From positions 1 through 17,070 of the forward strand of contig CAZOHH010000050.1 of NCBI GenBank assembly GCA_964579735.1: a stretch of DNA of 17,070 nucleotides, in the 5' to 3' direction. The translations under genes and the position numbers were made by a program. This document shows positions 1-6,839 of the stretch, in pieces (the stretch's first letter is position 1; each line of letters opens with the position of its first letter). The notes under the pieces were generated by a model. It was not told the origin of the DNA. It did not search any database and worked only from the letters and a program-made list of their open reading frames with translations. The DNA is from CAILLO01 sp964579735. Its GTDB lineage: Bacteria; Bacillota; Clostridia; Saccharofermentanales; UBA5734.

Positions 1-3000
1 GTCGTCGTGGCGGAGACCCGCTTGATGATCGATACGTAGCTGTAGCGGGTGTCGTCGTCATAGACCTCGATCAGCGTGTAGACATCGTACTCGGTTTCCG
101 GGTCGAGTCCGTTAATCGTGAAAGTGTATTCATAGCGATCGGTGTCCTCGTTGTACCACAGGTCGTCCCATTCGCCGTCGTACCACACACAGTCGAAGGC
201 GTCCTCGTCGGTCAGGTATCCGTCTTCATCGTCGTGCTCCACGACGTAGTAACCAGCATAGTATTCGAGATCCCCCAGGCCGGATTCGATCGCATTCGTC
301 GTTCCGGTACCACCGCCGACCGTCAGGGTGAATCCTTCGTCCGAGATATCGGTGATCTCGGGAGACCCGACGTCGTAGTCGACGTCGAAGTCGAGCTGTT
401 GTGGGTCGTAATAGACTTCTACGCCATCGTCGTCCCAGGCATCGATGATGGCCATGGTCGCGCTGCCTTCGGAAATGTCGAGTCGGTTCATCTTCAGGGT
501 GATATAGGACAATTCAGGCAGGTCGGCCAGGGACGAGATGTCGGTGATGAGATTCTTGCGCAGGTTTAGGTAGCTCAGCCGCAGCAGCTTCTCAAGAGCG
601 CTGACGTCGGTGATGGAATTGTCGTACAGCTCGACTATCGTGAGTTCCGTCAACCCCCCGAGCACACTGATGTTGGAAATGTAGTTGTAGTTCAGATTCA
701 AATCCTCCAGAATCGGCTTGTCTACCAGCCCGGAGAGATCGTCGATGTAGTTGTCGGACAGGTCCAGGATCTCGAGGTAGTAGAAATACTCCAATCCCTG
801 GAGATCGTCGAGATCGCAGTCGTCCAGATACAGTTCCGAGCAGGAAGCCGCTTCCTCGTGGCTGATGTCGCCGTCGTCGTTCCAGTCCAGTCCGGCGTCG
901 ATCAGTTCCCATTTGAGACCCGAATCCGCGAACACGATGATTTCGCTGTTGTCCGCCAGCGTCGTGAAGGAGAGCTTCACGATGTCGCTGCGATTACCCG
1001 AGCCATCCTCGAGCATGACATAGACATCGTACTCCGTACCCGAATCCATCTCATCGAACACGAGGAAGAATGTCGGCCCCTTCTCGATGGAGGAGTAATA
1101 CGAGCCATCCACGATGTCGTCCGCGCTGGGTGCTGAAGCCGTCTTCAATTGGCGGTAGACGTAGACCGTGCAGTCTTCACTCCCCTGTGCGGAGAACAGG
1201 GCCTTGTATTGCGTGACGTACTCGATCTTCGGGAAGGAGGCGACAAACTCCGGAGCGGTCTCGTCCCCTTCCAATGTCTTCACGGCCAGGTTCGCGATCG
1301 TGCCGACGTTCCCTTCCGCGTCCTCGAGCACGACATAGACGTCGTAGCTCGTGTCGGTCGAGAGACCCGATACCTGCGTCGTATATTCGGTATCCTTCGC
1401 GGTGACGGTGATGGAATTCCCGTCCGCCTTGATCTCCGCGGCAGTCGGCTCCCCCGAGGCGTAGCGCACGACCTTATAGTAGGCGGTGCAGGACTCGTCC
1501 GCGGAGACCTTCAAGGTGAACTGCTTCTCCAGGATGTCCGTCGCCTTCGGGTAATCCGTGCTGAAGGAGGGCGCCGTCACGTCGGACACCCCTTCGACCA
1601 TGGTCACGTACTTCGTCGTGCTGCCCACGCTAGGGGTCACGGTTCCCTTGCTGTTCTTATAACCGGTCTTGGTGATGATGTAGGCCAAGGCCGTCGCGCT
1701 TCTCGGCACGTAGAAGGCTGCGTCGCCATCCGCGTTCGTCGTGAGTTCGGTGGTCTCGCCTTCGCCGACCGTGATGGTGGCGCCGGAGATGTCCGTGTCG
1801 ACATGGAACCGGATGTAGGCGAGGTCGTTCTCGTTCCCGTCCGAGAAGGTCACGACCGGGCTGCCGCTGCCGTCCCTGCCTAGACCGATGTCGTCCCAGG
1901 TGGAGTCGGAAGCGGATGTCCCGCGGACCGCCAGGATGCTGGGAGAGCCCGTCACGACGACGGAGCCTCCGAACCCGCTGACGCACCAGCCGTTGCCGAT
2001 GCCGGCCGCATACCCGCCGCCGTAAGCCTTGATCGTGCCGCCGGTGATGGTGATGTCGCCTGCTGCCCCTGCATTGTAGTGACCGTAGTCCTCGCCGTAG
2101 CCGCCACCGATGCCGGCGGCTCCGTAGCCGCCCTTCGCCAGGATGGTTCCGTCGCTGATGTTGATGGTACCGCCGCCCATCTTGCGGCTTCCGCCGATGC
2201 CCGCAGCGCTGCTCGCTCCGGTCGCCGTGATCGTGCCGCCCGAAATGGTGATCGTGCCTTGATAGCCGCCGCTGATGCCGGCTCCGTTGGACCCGCCCTG
2301 CGCCGTGACGGTACCGCCCGAGATCACCACGGTGTTGCTCGTGCTTCCTCCGGCACCCGGGCCGATGCCCTGGCCATCATCGCCGCCCGTAGCCGTCACG
2401 GTGCCACCCGAAATGGTCACGGTTCCGCCATTTGCTGCCCAGCCGCCGCCGATGCCCGCGCCGCAGTCACCGCCGACCGCCGTCACCGTGCCGCCGCTGA
2501 TGGTGACCGTTCCGCCCCCACCGCCGCGCCCGCTTCCGATCGCCGCGCTGCCATAAGATGCGGTTGCATTCACGGTTCCGCTGAAGATCTCGAAGTTACC
2601 GCACTCCACGAGACACGGGCTGCCAATGGCGGCTCCCGTGGACGACGGCGTCGCTACCTCGCCCTCGCCGCCGAACGCGTTCAGGACTGCGCCCGAGTCC
2701 ACCACCGCTTCTTTGATATCCACCCAGATATCCTTCGGAATACAGACGGCTGCTCCGATTCCTGTTCCGGCTTCGACGGTGTTCGTTCCCTTGAACTTGA
2801 GGGCCGAGACAAAGGCCCCTGAATTGGTGAAGTCGATTGCAGACTGGTTCGTTCCTGACGTCAGGTCGAGGCCGTCTATGGTCAGGTAGATCGGTTGACT
2901 GCGGCCGCTGGCGAAGGCGATCGAGCAATTGACGATTGCCGTGCCCCCACCCTTGATGGTGATGCTGGTCACGTTGCTCGGGATCGTGATCACGGTCCCG

Positions 3001-3218
3001 CCTGCGTCCGCGATCGCGGGCAGGACGATCGTGCCGCCGGATGTCGGGTACCTCGTGGGTTCCCAGACCTTGCCCCCTGAGCTGCCGAAATCCGACCAGG
3101 CCGTGACCGTATAGGTCGTCCAGCCTAAGGATACCGCGCCTGTTGTCGCAGGAAGCATGCTGAACAGCAGCATCAGGCTGGTGACGAGAGACAGGATCTT
3201 GTTCATCGTCCTCTTCAT
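1..3218 (-). CDS. Large secreted/surface repeat protein with Fn3-like, EF-hand and LRR domains (3' end outside window)
   Basis: The frame is open from an ATG at 3218 to the left edge, giving about 1072 codons without a stop, so the C-terminus and any cell-wall anchor cannot be seen. The start is set by TGGAGGA at 3224-3230. Residues 1-28 form a signal peptide: basic MKR..NK, a hydrophobic core, then ATTGA. Residues 60-200 look like a beta-rich adhesin/carbohydrate-binding-type region. Residues ~207-410 hold seven Gly-rich repeats. Residues ~468-545 resemble a PEGA or carboxypeptidase-regulatory-like domain. Fibronectin/Ig-like domains begin near 547, 650 and 950. A perfect 12-residue EF-hand loop (DWNDDGDISHEE) lies near 777-788, followed by about five leucine-rich repeats (~794-913). 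The role is inferred as adhesion, polymer binding or cell-surface interaction; no catalytic motif was recognised. The protein is strongly acidic in its last third. It has no apparent functional link to the ATPase operon next door. Confidence 0.85.
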   Translation of the reverse strand, partial: MKRTMNKILSLVTSLMLLFSMLPATTGAVSLGWTTYTVTAWSDFGSSGGKVWEPTRYPTSGGTIVLPAIADAGGTVITIPSNVTSITIKGGGTAIVNCSIAFASGRSQPIYLTIDGLDLTSGTNQSAIDFTNSGAFVSALKFKGTNTVEAGTGIGAAVCIPKDIWVDIKEAVVDSGAVLNAFGGEGEVATPSSTGAAIGSPCLVECGNFEIFSGTVNATASYGSAAIGSGRGGGGGTVTISGGTVTAVGGDCGAGIGGGWAANGGTVTISGGTVTATGGDDGQGIGPGAGGSTSNTVVISGGTVTAQGGSNGAGISGGYQGTITISGGTITATGASSAAGIGGSRKMGGGTINISDGTILAKGGYGAAGIGGGYGEDYGHYNAGAAGDITITGGTIKAYGGGYAAGIGNGWCVSGFGGSVVVTGSPSILAVRGTSASDSTWDDIGLGRDGSGSPVVTFSDGNENDLAYIRFHVDTDISGATITVGEGETTELTTNADGDAAFYVPRSATALAYIITKTGYKNSKGTVTPSVGSTTKYVTMVEGVSDVTAPSFSTDYPKATDILEKQFTLKVSADESCTAYYKVVRYASGEPTAAEIKADGNSITVTAKDTEYTTQVSGLSTDTSYDVYVVLEDAEGNVGTIANLAVKTLEGDETAPEFVASFPKIEYVTQYKALFSAQGSEDCTVYVYRQLKTASAPSADDIVDGSYYSSIEKGPTFFLVFDEMDSGTEYDVYVMLEDGSGNRSDIVKLSFTTLADNSEIIVFADSGLKWELIDAGLDWNDDGDISHEEAASCSELYLDDCDLDDLQGLEYFYYLEILDLSDNYIDDLSGLVDKPILEDLNLNYNYISNISVLGGLTELTIVELYDNSITDVSALEKLLRLSYLNLRKNLITDISSLADLPELSYITLKMNRLDISEGSATMAIIDAWDDDGVEVYYDPQQLDFDVDYDVGSPEITDISDEGFTLTVGGGTGTTNAIESGLGDLEYYAGYYVVEHDDEDGYLTDEDAFDCVWYDGEWDDLWYNEDTDRYEYTFTINGLDPETEYDVYTLIEVYDDDTRYSYVSIIKRVSATT
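1987..2600 (-). repeat. Seven Gly-rich ~26-37-residue protein repeats inside the surface protein
   Basis: Seven consecutive degenerate units follow the pattern G-T-V-T-I-S-G-G-T-V-T-A-x-G-G-x-x-G-A-G-I-G-G-G. They run from residue ~207 to ~410 of the surface protein and differ in linker length. The DNA is similarly repetitive (tandem GCC/GCCGCC-rich plus strand). Such units form stacked beta strands in many secreted bacterial proteins. They are coding repeats, not a CRISPR or an intergenic array. Their similarity makes unit gain or loss by slippage likely and could cause assembly collapse. Confidence 0.8.
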
Positions 3219-3294
3219 GGCAATCCTCCAAGGGTCCTTCAGGGGGCTTCCGATTCAAACGGCAAGGACAGAGAGGAAGCGCACTTCCGCTAGT

Positions 3295-3347
3295 CCTATA
3301 GCCAGTATGGCTACAGGATGCACCACCAACCCTGAACGAACCCTGAA
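3295..3347 (-). promoter_or_regulatory. Putative control region of the surface-protein gene
   Basis: Reading the minus strand, TTCAGGGTT occurs twice with an 11-base period (3347-3339 and 3336-3328). This is the geometry of boxes bound by PhoB/OmpR-type response regulators. Downstream, a 6-bp inverted repeat TAGCCA-GTA-TGGCTA (3299-3313) overlaps a weak -10-like TATAGG (3300-3295). No good -35 hexamer sits at the right distance, which fits an activator-dependent promoter. The rest of the 293-base gap between the surface gene and the ATPase operon (3219-3511) shows no convincing gene. Confidence 0.35.
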
Positions 3348-3479
3348 TGGAAACGCAGGACGAAGAGTGTGCGCGGGAGGTTTTCCTGGCGGCGGAAAAG
3401 GTCGGCACCTTAAGTTCCCTTCCTCCATGGACCAGGAGGACATCGGTCCGATGGAGTTCCGCTGCGCCCGATGTGCAAA

Positions 3480-3508
3480 GGCCTGCGCTTGGGTGTTTCT
3501 GCAGGGCC
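3480..3508 (-). terminator. Weak hairpin just after the ATPase operon
   Basis: On the minus strand GGCCCTGC (3508-3501) can pair with GCAGGCC (3486-3480) with one bulged base and a 14-base loop, three bases after the last stop codon of the operon. Only three T residues follow, so termination would be poor or would need Rho. The position is right; the structure is weak. Confidence 0.25.
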
Positions 3509-3511
3509 GCT

Positions 3512-4738
3512 TCAGGCGTCGACCGAAAGCGACACGGCGTCGGTCGGTTCGTCCCCTTCCGTCTCACCGACGGAGGTTTCAACCAGGGCGGCCAGGTCAG
3601 GGAGTTCGGTGAGGCCGTAGAGATACTGCAGGTCGAGATACTCAAGAGCGGCCCGGACATATGTTCGTACCGGTTGAGCCCCTAGGTGCCGAATCAGGTT
3701 CGGGCTGGAACCGTCGGGATTCCATTCGTAGGCCTTCCCGTGCAGTTCCACGATCCGGTCCAGAAGTCTCTCCAGGTCCGCAGGATCGGCGGGCAACACT
3801 TTCAAGGAGTCCTTGTCGATTGCCCGTGTGAAGAAACGCTCCATGTCCTCCTGTGCCTGCGCACCGGCCCGTTCCCGTGCCAGCTCCGGCATGGACGCGC
3901 GGTCGTCGCCCTTTCCCCCGTACCAGAGGTCGTCCTGCAGTCGGGTCGCGGCAGCCGCGACCGTATAGATCGGGTATTCCATTCCGCCCTGCCAGTTGAG
4001 CAGCCAGTTCAGGTTCTGGTAGGCCTTGAATCGCGATAGTTTCCCCAGTCGGCCAAGCAGCTCGACCTCGTCGAGGAGAATCACCCAGCCCTCGAATCCG
4101 CACAACTGGATTGCGTCCGCCATCATCCCGAAATAGCTCTCCGCGTGCTCCGCGACCTTGAACTTGAACTTCGGAATCACCGAGCCCCGAGCCGTGCGGT
4201 GTATCCGGCTCAACTCGCCCGCCGGAAGGCGAACGCCCAGGAGGTCTCCGTAGAGGCCGTCCTTGTCCTCCCCTTCGGCATAGAAGTAGTCTTCGAGGAC
4301 CTGTACAGGCAGGGAATTGGCATATCTCCCCTCTTCAAACAAGGCGGATTGGCGGATCTCCAGAGGCTGGATCCGGTTCAGATACTGCTGGATCCCTTCC
4401 AGCGTGGAGTCGGGGGTCCTGATCCGGGGGGCAAGGTTTCCATAGAGCTGGAAGAGATTGCGGCAGGTAACCTCACGGCTCAAAGAAACGCGGCTGACGG
4501 CGAAATTCCGGTCCAGAGCCAGATGCTCGATGGCGGTCAGCGCGTGGGTCTTCCCTTGTCCGTACTGACCCCAGATCAGGCGGCCAGGTGGAACGGTCCC
4601 CTTGCCGAAACCGGTCAGGTCCGACACGATCCGGTCCGTGATGGACGGCCGGAGCTCGGGCAGAAGCCGCGTGGAAACCCGGGTTGGAATCCCGGCGCGG
4701 AGGGACTCGATCACGAAGGTGGCCTGACTTTCGCTCAT
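3512..4738 (-). CDS. BrxD-like / DUF2791-type P-loop ATPase
   Basis: A 408-aa cytoplasmic P-loop ATPase. Walker A is GQYGQGKTH (residues 57-65), Walker B is WVILLDEVELLGRL (218-231), and a sensor-like TVAAAATR follows at 259-266. The C-terminal PVRTYVRAALEYLDL stretch (356-370) resembles the end of BREX BrxD/DUF2791 proteins, the family I assign by motif pattern only. Those proteins occur in BREX and in other multi-gene conflict loci and are thought to be DNA-associated ATPases. The gene is the last of three; its ATG overlaps the previous stop (ATGA, 4735-4738), so translation is probably coupled. The tail after residue ~385 is acidic and low-complexity. Another STAND/AAA+ assignment is possible. 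Confidence 0.8.
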   Translation of the reverse strand: MSESQATFVIESLRAGIPTRVSTRLLPELRPSITDRIVSDLTGFGKGTVPPGRLIWGQYGQGKTHALTAIEHLALDRNFAVSRVSLSREVTCRNLFQLYGNLAPRIRTPDSTLEGIQQYLNRIQPLEIRQSALFEEGRYANSLPVQVLEDYFYAEGEDKDGLYGDLLGVRLPAGELSRIHRTARGSVIPKFKFKVAEHAESYFGMMADAIQLCGFEGWVILLDEVELLGRLGKLSRFKAYQNLNWLLNWQGGMEYPIYTVAAAATRLQDDLWYGGKGDDRASMPELARERAGAQAQEDMERFFTRAIDKDSLKVLPADPADLERLLDRIVELHGKAYEWNPDGSSPNLIRHLGAQPVRTYVRAALEYLDLQYLYGLTELPDLAALVETSVGETEGDEPTDAVSLSVDA

Positions 4739-5940
4739 GTCCGTGTCTCCATTTCGCTTTCATTCGAGTAGGCGTTGTCGATCACGGTCGTCCTAAGGGC
4801 GACTCGCGAAGAATCGTCGGGGCTACTTTCACGGGCCTTCCGCTTGAGCCCATATTGCGAAAACACGACACCGAGGTGGTGGGATAGCCTTCGAGGGAAG
4901 TCCGGACCCGCCGCAGCCAGGTGCTGGTCGACGTCGACGATATCGCACAGCGGATTGAATCGACCGGAAGGAACGAGTCCGGTCTGAAGGCGCATCCAGA
5001 GAGCTTCATAGCTCTTGAGGCCGCGCTTTTCGTCTTCGACGAGGTTTCGGCGCCCAGCAAGGAGAAAGACCAGGTTCTTCAATAGGTCGGCGTCGTCGAT
5101 GATCTGCCGGATGAGTTCGTACGTATCCTTGTTCTGGCTCGGCGAATACAGGAAGCGCCCCGTTTCCGCGGAACGTTCATACAATACGTCGAGGTCGTCG
5201 ATCAGGACGACCAGTCCCTTGTGTCCTGAAAGGACCAGAAGCTTCAGCAGGGAATCGAGCCATCGGCGGGCCGTGGACTTCTGCAGGGTCTCGAACAGAC
5301 CGGAATCCCGTCGCTCGAAGCGCTCCAGTTTCTCGCCACGAAACCAGCGGAGAGCCACGCCGACGCCGGCCGGTTCGTCCGAAATCAACCGGTCCTTCAT
5401 CAAGGTGAAGGCGAACGTGAAGCAGGAAGGACTGATGTCGGCGTTCTTCAGGATCTTCGCCGCAGCAATCCGGATTTCGCGGGCCGCATCGGGTGCCCCG
5501 TACCCTTCTTCGATGATGTACGGCAGCAGCTTGCGCGTTCCGTCATATATGGAGGGGGCGTAACCGAGCGAAGCCGCGACACGAAGGCTCAGGCCTGTGA
5601 CCAGCTTTTCCATGTCGAGGGTCGACGCGACCAGCCGATACAGGTTGGGTACGTCACTCAGCCGGGGTCCTGCCGTGCGCGCGGACAAGAAGAGCGACGC
5701 GAAGCCCTTTTCCAGTGCGGAATGCTGGACATATCTCAGGAGGTGCGTCTTGCCGCTTCCCTCGCTCCCGACGAGAAGTTTGACTTTGCTGCCGCCCTGC
5801 GGAATATAGGAATCCAGGTAGTACGCGAGAAAGCGGTCCAGCCAGACTTCGTTCCCCAGCGTCATGTCGTGGACGAGGTCGAGATTCGTGGGGGCTTGAC
5901 CGTTCCTCAGGCTGACGATGTCCTCGACCGGCAGTGCCAT
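4735..5940 (-). CDS. Second BrxD-like P-loop ATPase
   Basis: A 401-aa ATPase. Walker A is GSEGSGKT (residues 58-65), Walker B is LVVLIDDLDVL (243-253), and FLLAGRRNL (292-300) sits where an AAA+ sensor would be. The segment FNPLCDIVDVD (328-338) recalls the BrxD-type C-terminal part. It is clearly different from the ATPase encoded downstream, so the two are paralogue-like partners and not a recent tandem duplication. I use the ATG at 5940, which overlaps the previous stop as TGATG and is preceded by GAAGGAG. A GTG one codon upstream is the alternative. The two ATPases may form a hetero-oligomer, but that is inference. The C-terminal ~40 residues are polar and probably disordered. Confidence 0.78.
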   Translation of the reverse strand: MALPVEDIVSLRNGQAPTNLDLVHDMTLGNEVWLDRFLAYYLDSYIPQGGSKVKLLVGSEGSGKTHLLRYVQHSALEKGFASLFLSARTAGPRLSDVPNLYRLVASTLDMEKLVTGLSLRVAASLGYAPSIYDGTRKLLPYIIEEGYGAPDAAREIRIAAAKILKNADISPSCFTFAFTLMKDRLISDEPAGVGVALRWFRGEKLERFERRDSGLFETLQKSTARRWLDSLLKLLVLSGHKGLVVLIDDLDVLYERSAETGRFLYSPSQNKDTYELIRQIIDDADLLKNLVFLLAGRRNLVEDEKRGLKSYEALWMRLQTGLVPSGRFNPLCDIVDVDQHLAAAGPDFPRRLSHHLGVVFSQYGLKRKARESSPDDSSRVALRTTVIDNAYSNESEMETRT

Positions 5941-6740
5941 CACTCGTCTCCTTCACCCTTGTAGACCGTCAGGCTGCTGATCCGGCTTTCCCGGCCGCTG
6001 CTGTCGACCACGACGATTGCGCGCGCCTGGTTTCTCGCGAATCCGAGCTCGAACCGGAACTCGTTGAGTTCGAGCATGGAAGACTCCTTGAGCAGCCCGA
6101 GGTCGAAGACGAAAAACTGTTTCGGGTAGTCCTGCCGTGCGGTCTGCTTGAGGGTCATGATCTCGTACAGATCCATGATAGGTACCGCACACCCCCAGGT
6201 GATCTCTTTCCCGCGGTAATTCAAACGGTTCGAGACCCGGTAGGCTTCCAATAAGTCTTTCAGGAACGCCATCGCATTGAACTTCCTGGACAGGACCTTC
6301 TTGTACCGGACGCCCACCCATTTGGCCAGCTGCTGCGGGTTCAGGTCGGCGGTCCGTTCGCTCTTGCGTCCGAGCGCCAGTTTGGCCTCGAAATCCTCCA
6401 GAGAGACAGTGAGTCGGAAGGGAGGGAGGTCGTACACCGGGAATTCCCCGCTGAACCGGATGCCGGCCGTCCGCATCTCATTTTCGAGCCCTGTCGCATA
6501 ATCTGGAGAAACGAGCTTCTCACGGATTCCCGCGCTCACCTTCGCCAGTTCCTGCTCCGCCATCGGCCAGTTCACCGCGAGACGACCGACCAGCGGCCCG
6601 AGTCTTTCGGCATGCTTGAGAGCATCCTTCAGGTTCCAGGTCGCTGCGGTCTGCTTGAGGACGTGCCAGCTTCGGCTCAAGTCGTTGACCGTGGCATTGA
6701 GGTCGAGGAGAGGATCGAAGAGGTCGTCGGCTTCCTTCAT
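5940..6740 (-). CDS. Unrecognised 266-aa protein, first gene of the ATPase operon
   Basis: I do not recognise this family. The ATG at 6740 is chosen because GGAGGG lies ten bases upstream; an in-frame start further up (6794) would overlap the predicted promoter. Residues 1-85 are helical and amphipathic. Residues ~95-125 contain a VYDLPPF turn followed by beta/alpha sequence. Residues ~135-175 are basic (KWVGVRYKKVLSRKF), and the C-terminal half alternates strands and helices, ending in KGEGDE. No signal peptide, membrane segment or catalytic signature is visible. Position and TGATG coupling to the downstream ATPase imply a dedicated partner, perhaps a DNA-binding or adaptor subunit; that role is inference. 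Confidence 0.75.
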   Translation of the reverse strand: MKEADDLFDPLLDLNATVNDLSRSWHVLKQTAATWNLKDALKHAERLGPLVGRLAVNWPMAEQELAKVSAGIREKLVSPDYATGLENEMRTAGIRFSGEFPVYDLPPFRLTVSLEDFEAKLALGRKSERTADLNPQQLAKWVGVRYKKVLSRKFNAMAFLKDLLEAYRVSNRLNYRGKEITWGCAVPIMDLYEIMTLKQTARQDYPKQFFVFDLGLLKESSMLELNEFRFELGFARNQARAIVVVDSSGRESRISSLTVYKGEGDE

Positions 6741-6789
6741 GGGTTGCTTCCCTCCGGTTTTCCTTGCGGGTCCTTGATTTCCTGAATAT

Positions 6790-6818
6790 ATCATACTGCG
6801 TGCTATAATCGAGAAAAA
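6790..6818 (-). promoter_or_regulatory. Putative promoter of the three-gene ATPase operon
   Basis: On the minus strand TATGAT (6795-6790) is a fair -10. The hexamer 17 bases upstream (TTTTTC, 6818-6813) is a poor -35. The site lies about 50 bases before the ATG at 6740 and its spacer contains the -10 of the divergent helicase promoter, so the two would compete for RNA polymerase. Confidence 0.35.
6801..6809 (+). promoter_or_regulatory. Extended -10 promoter of the SNF2 helicase gene
   Basis: TGC-TATAAT is a perfect -10 with the extended TGn motif, 31 bases before the GTG start. The region 17 bases upstream (CCTGAA) is a weak -35, as is common for extended -10 promoters. Confidence 0.6.
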
Positions 6819-6839
6819 CCAGTTTGAAGGGAGCCGCGC

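Noticed and set aside
1987..2600. Repeated DNA resembling a repeat array
   Set aside because: The units are unequal, in frame, and encode a protein repeat; there are no constant repeats with unique spacers, so not CRISPR.
2079..2822. Plus-strand frames over the Gly-rich repeat region
   Set aside because: They are Ala/Arg- or Pro-rich shadows of the GC-rich minus-strand repeats.
2596..3660. A 354-codon minus-strand frame overlapping the surface-protein start
   Set aside because: The signal peptide, ribosome site and domains are in the other frame; this one is Arg-rich and featureless.
3512..6740. A BREX locus
   Set aside because: Only BrxD-like ATPases are present; no methylase, PglZ, BrxC or BrxL gene is in the window.
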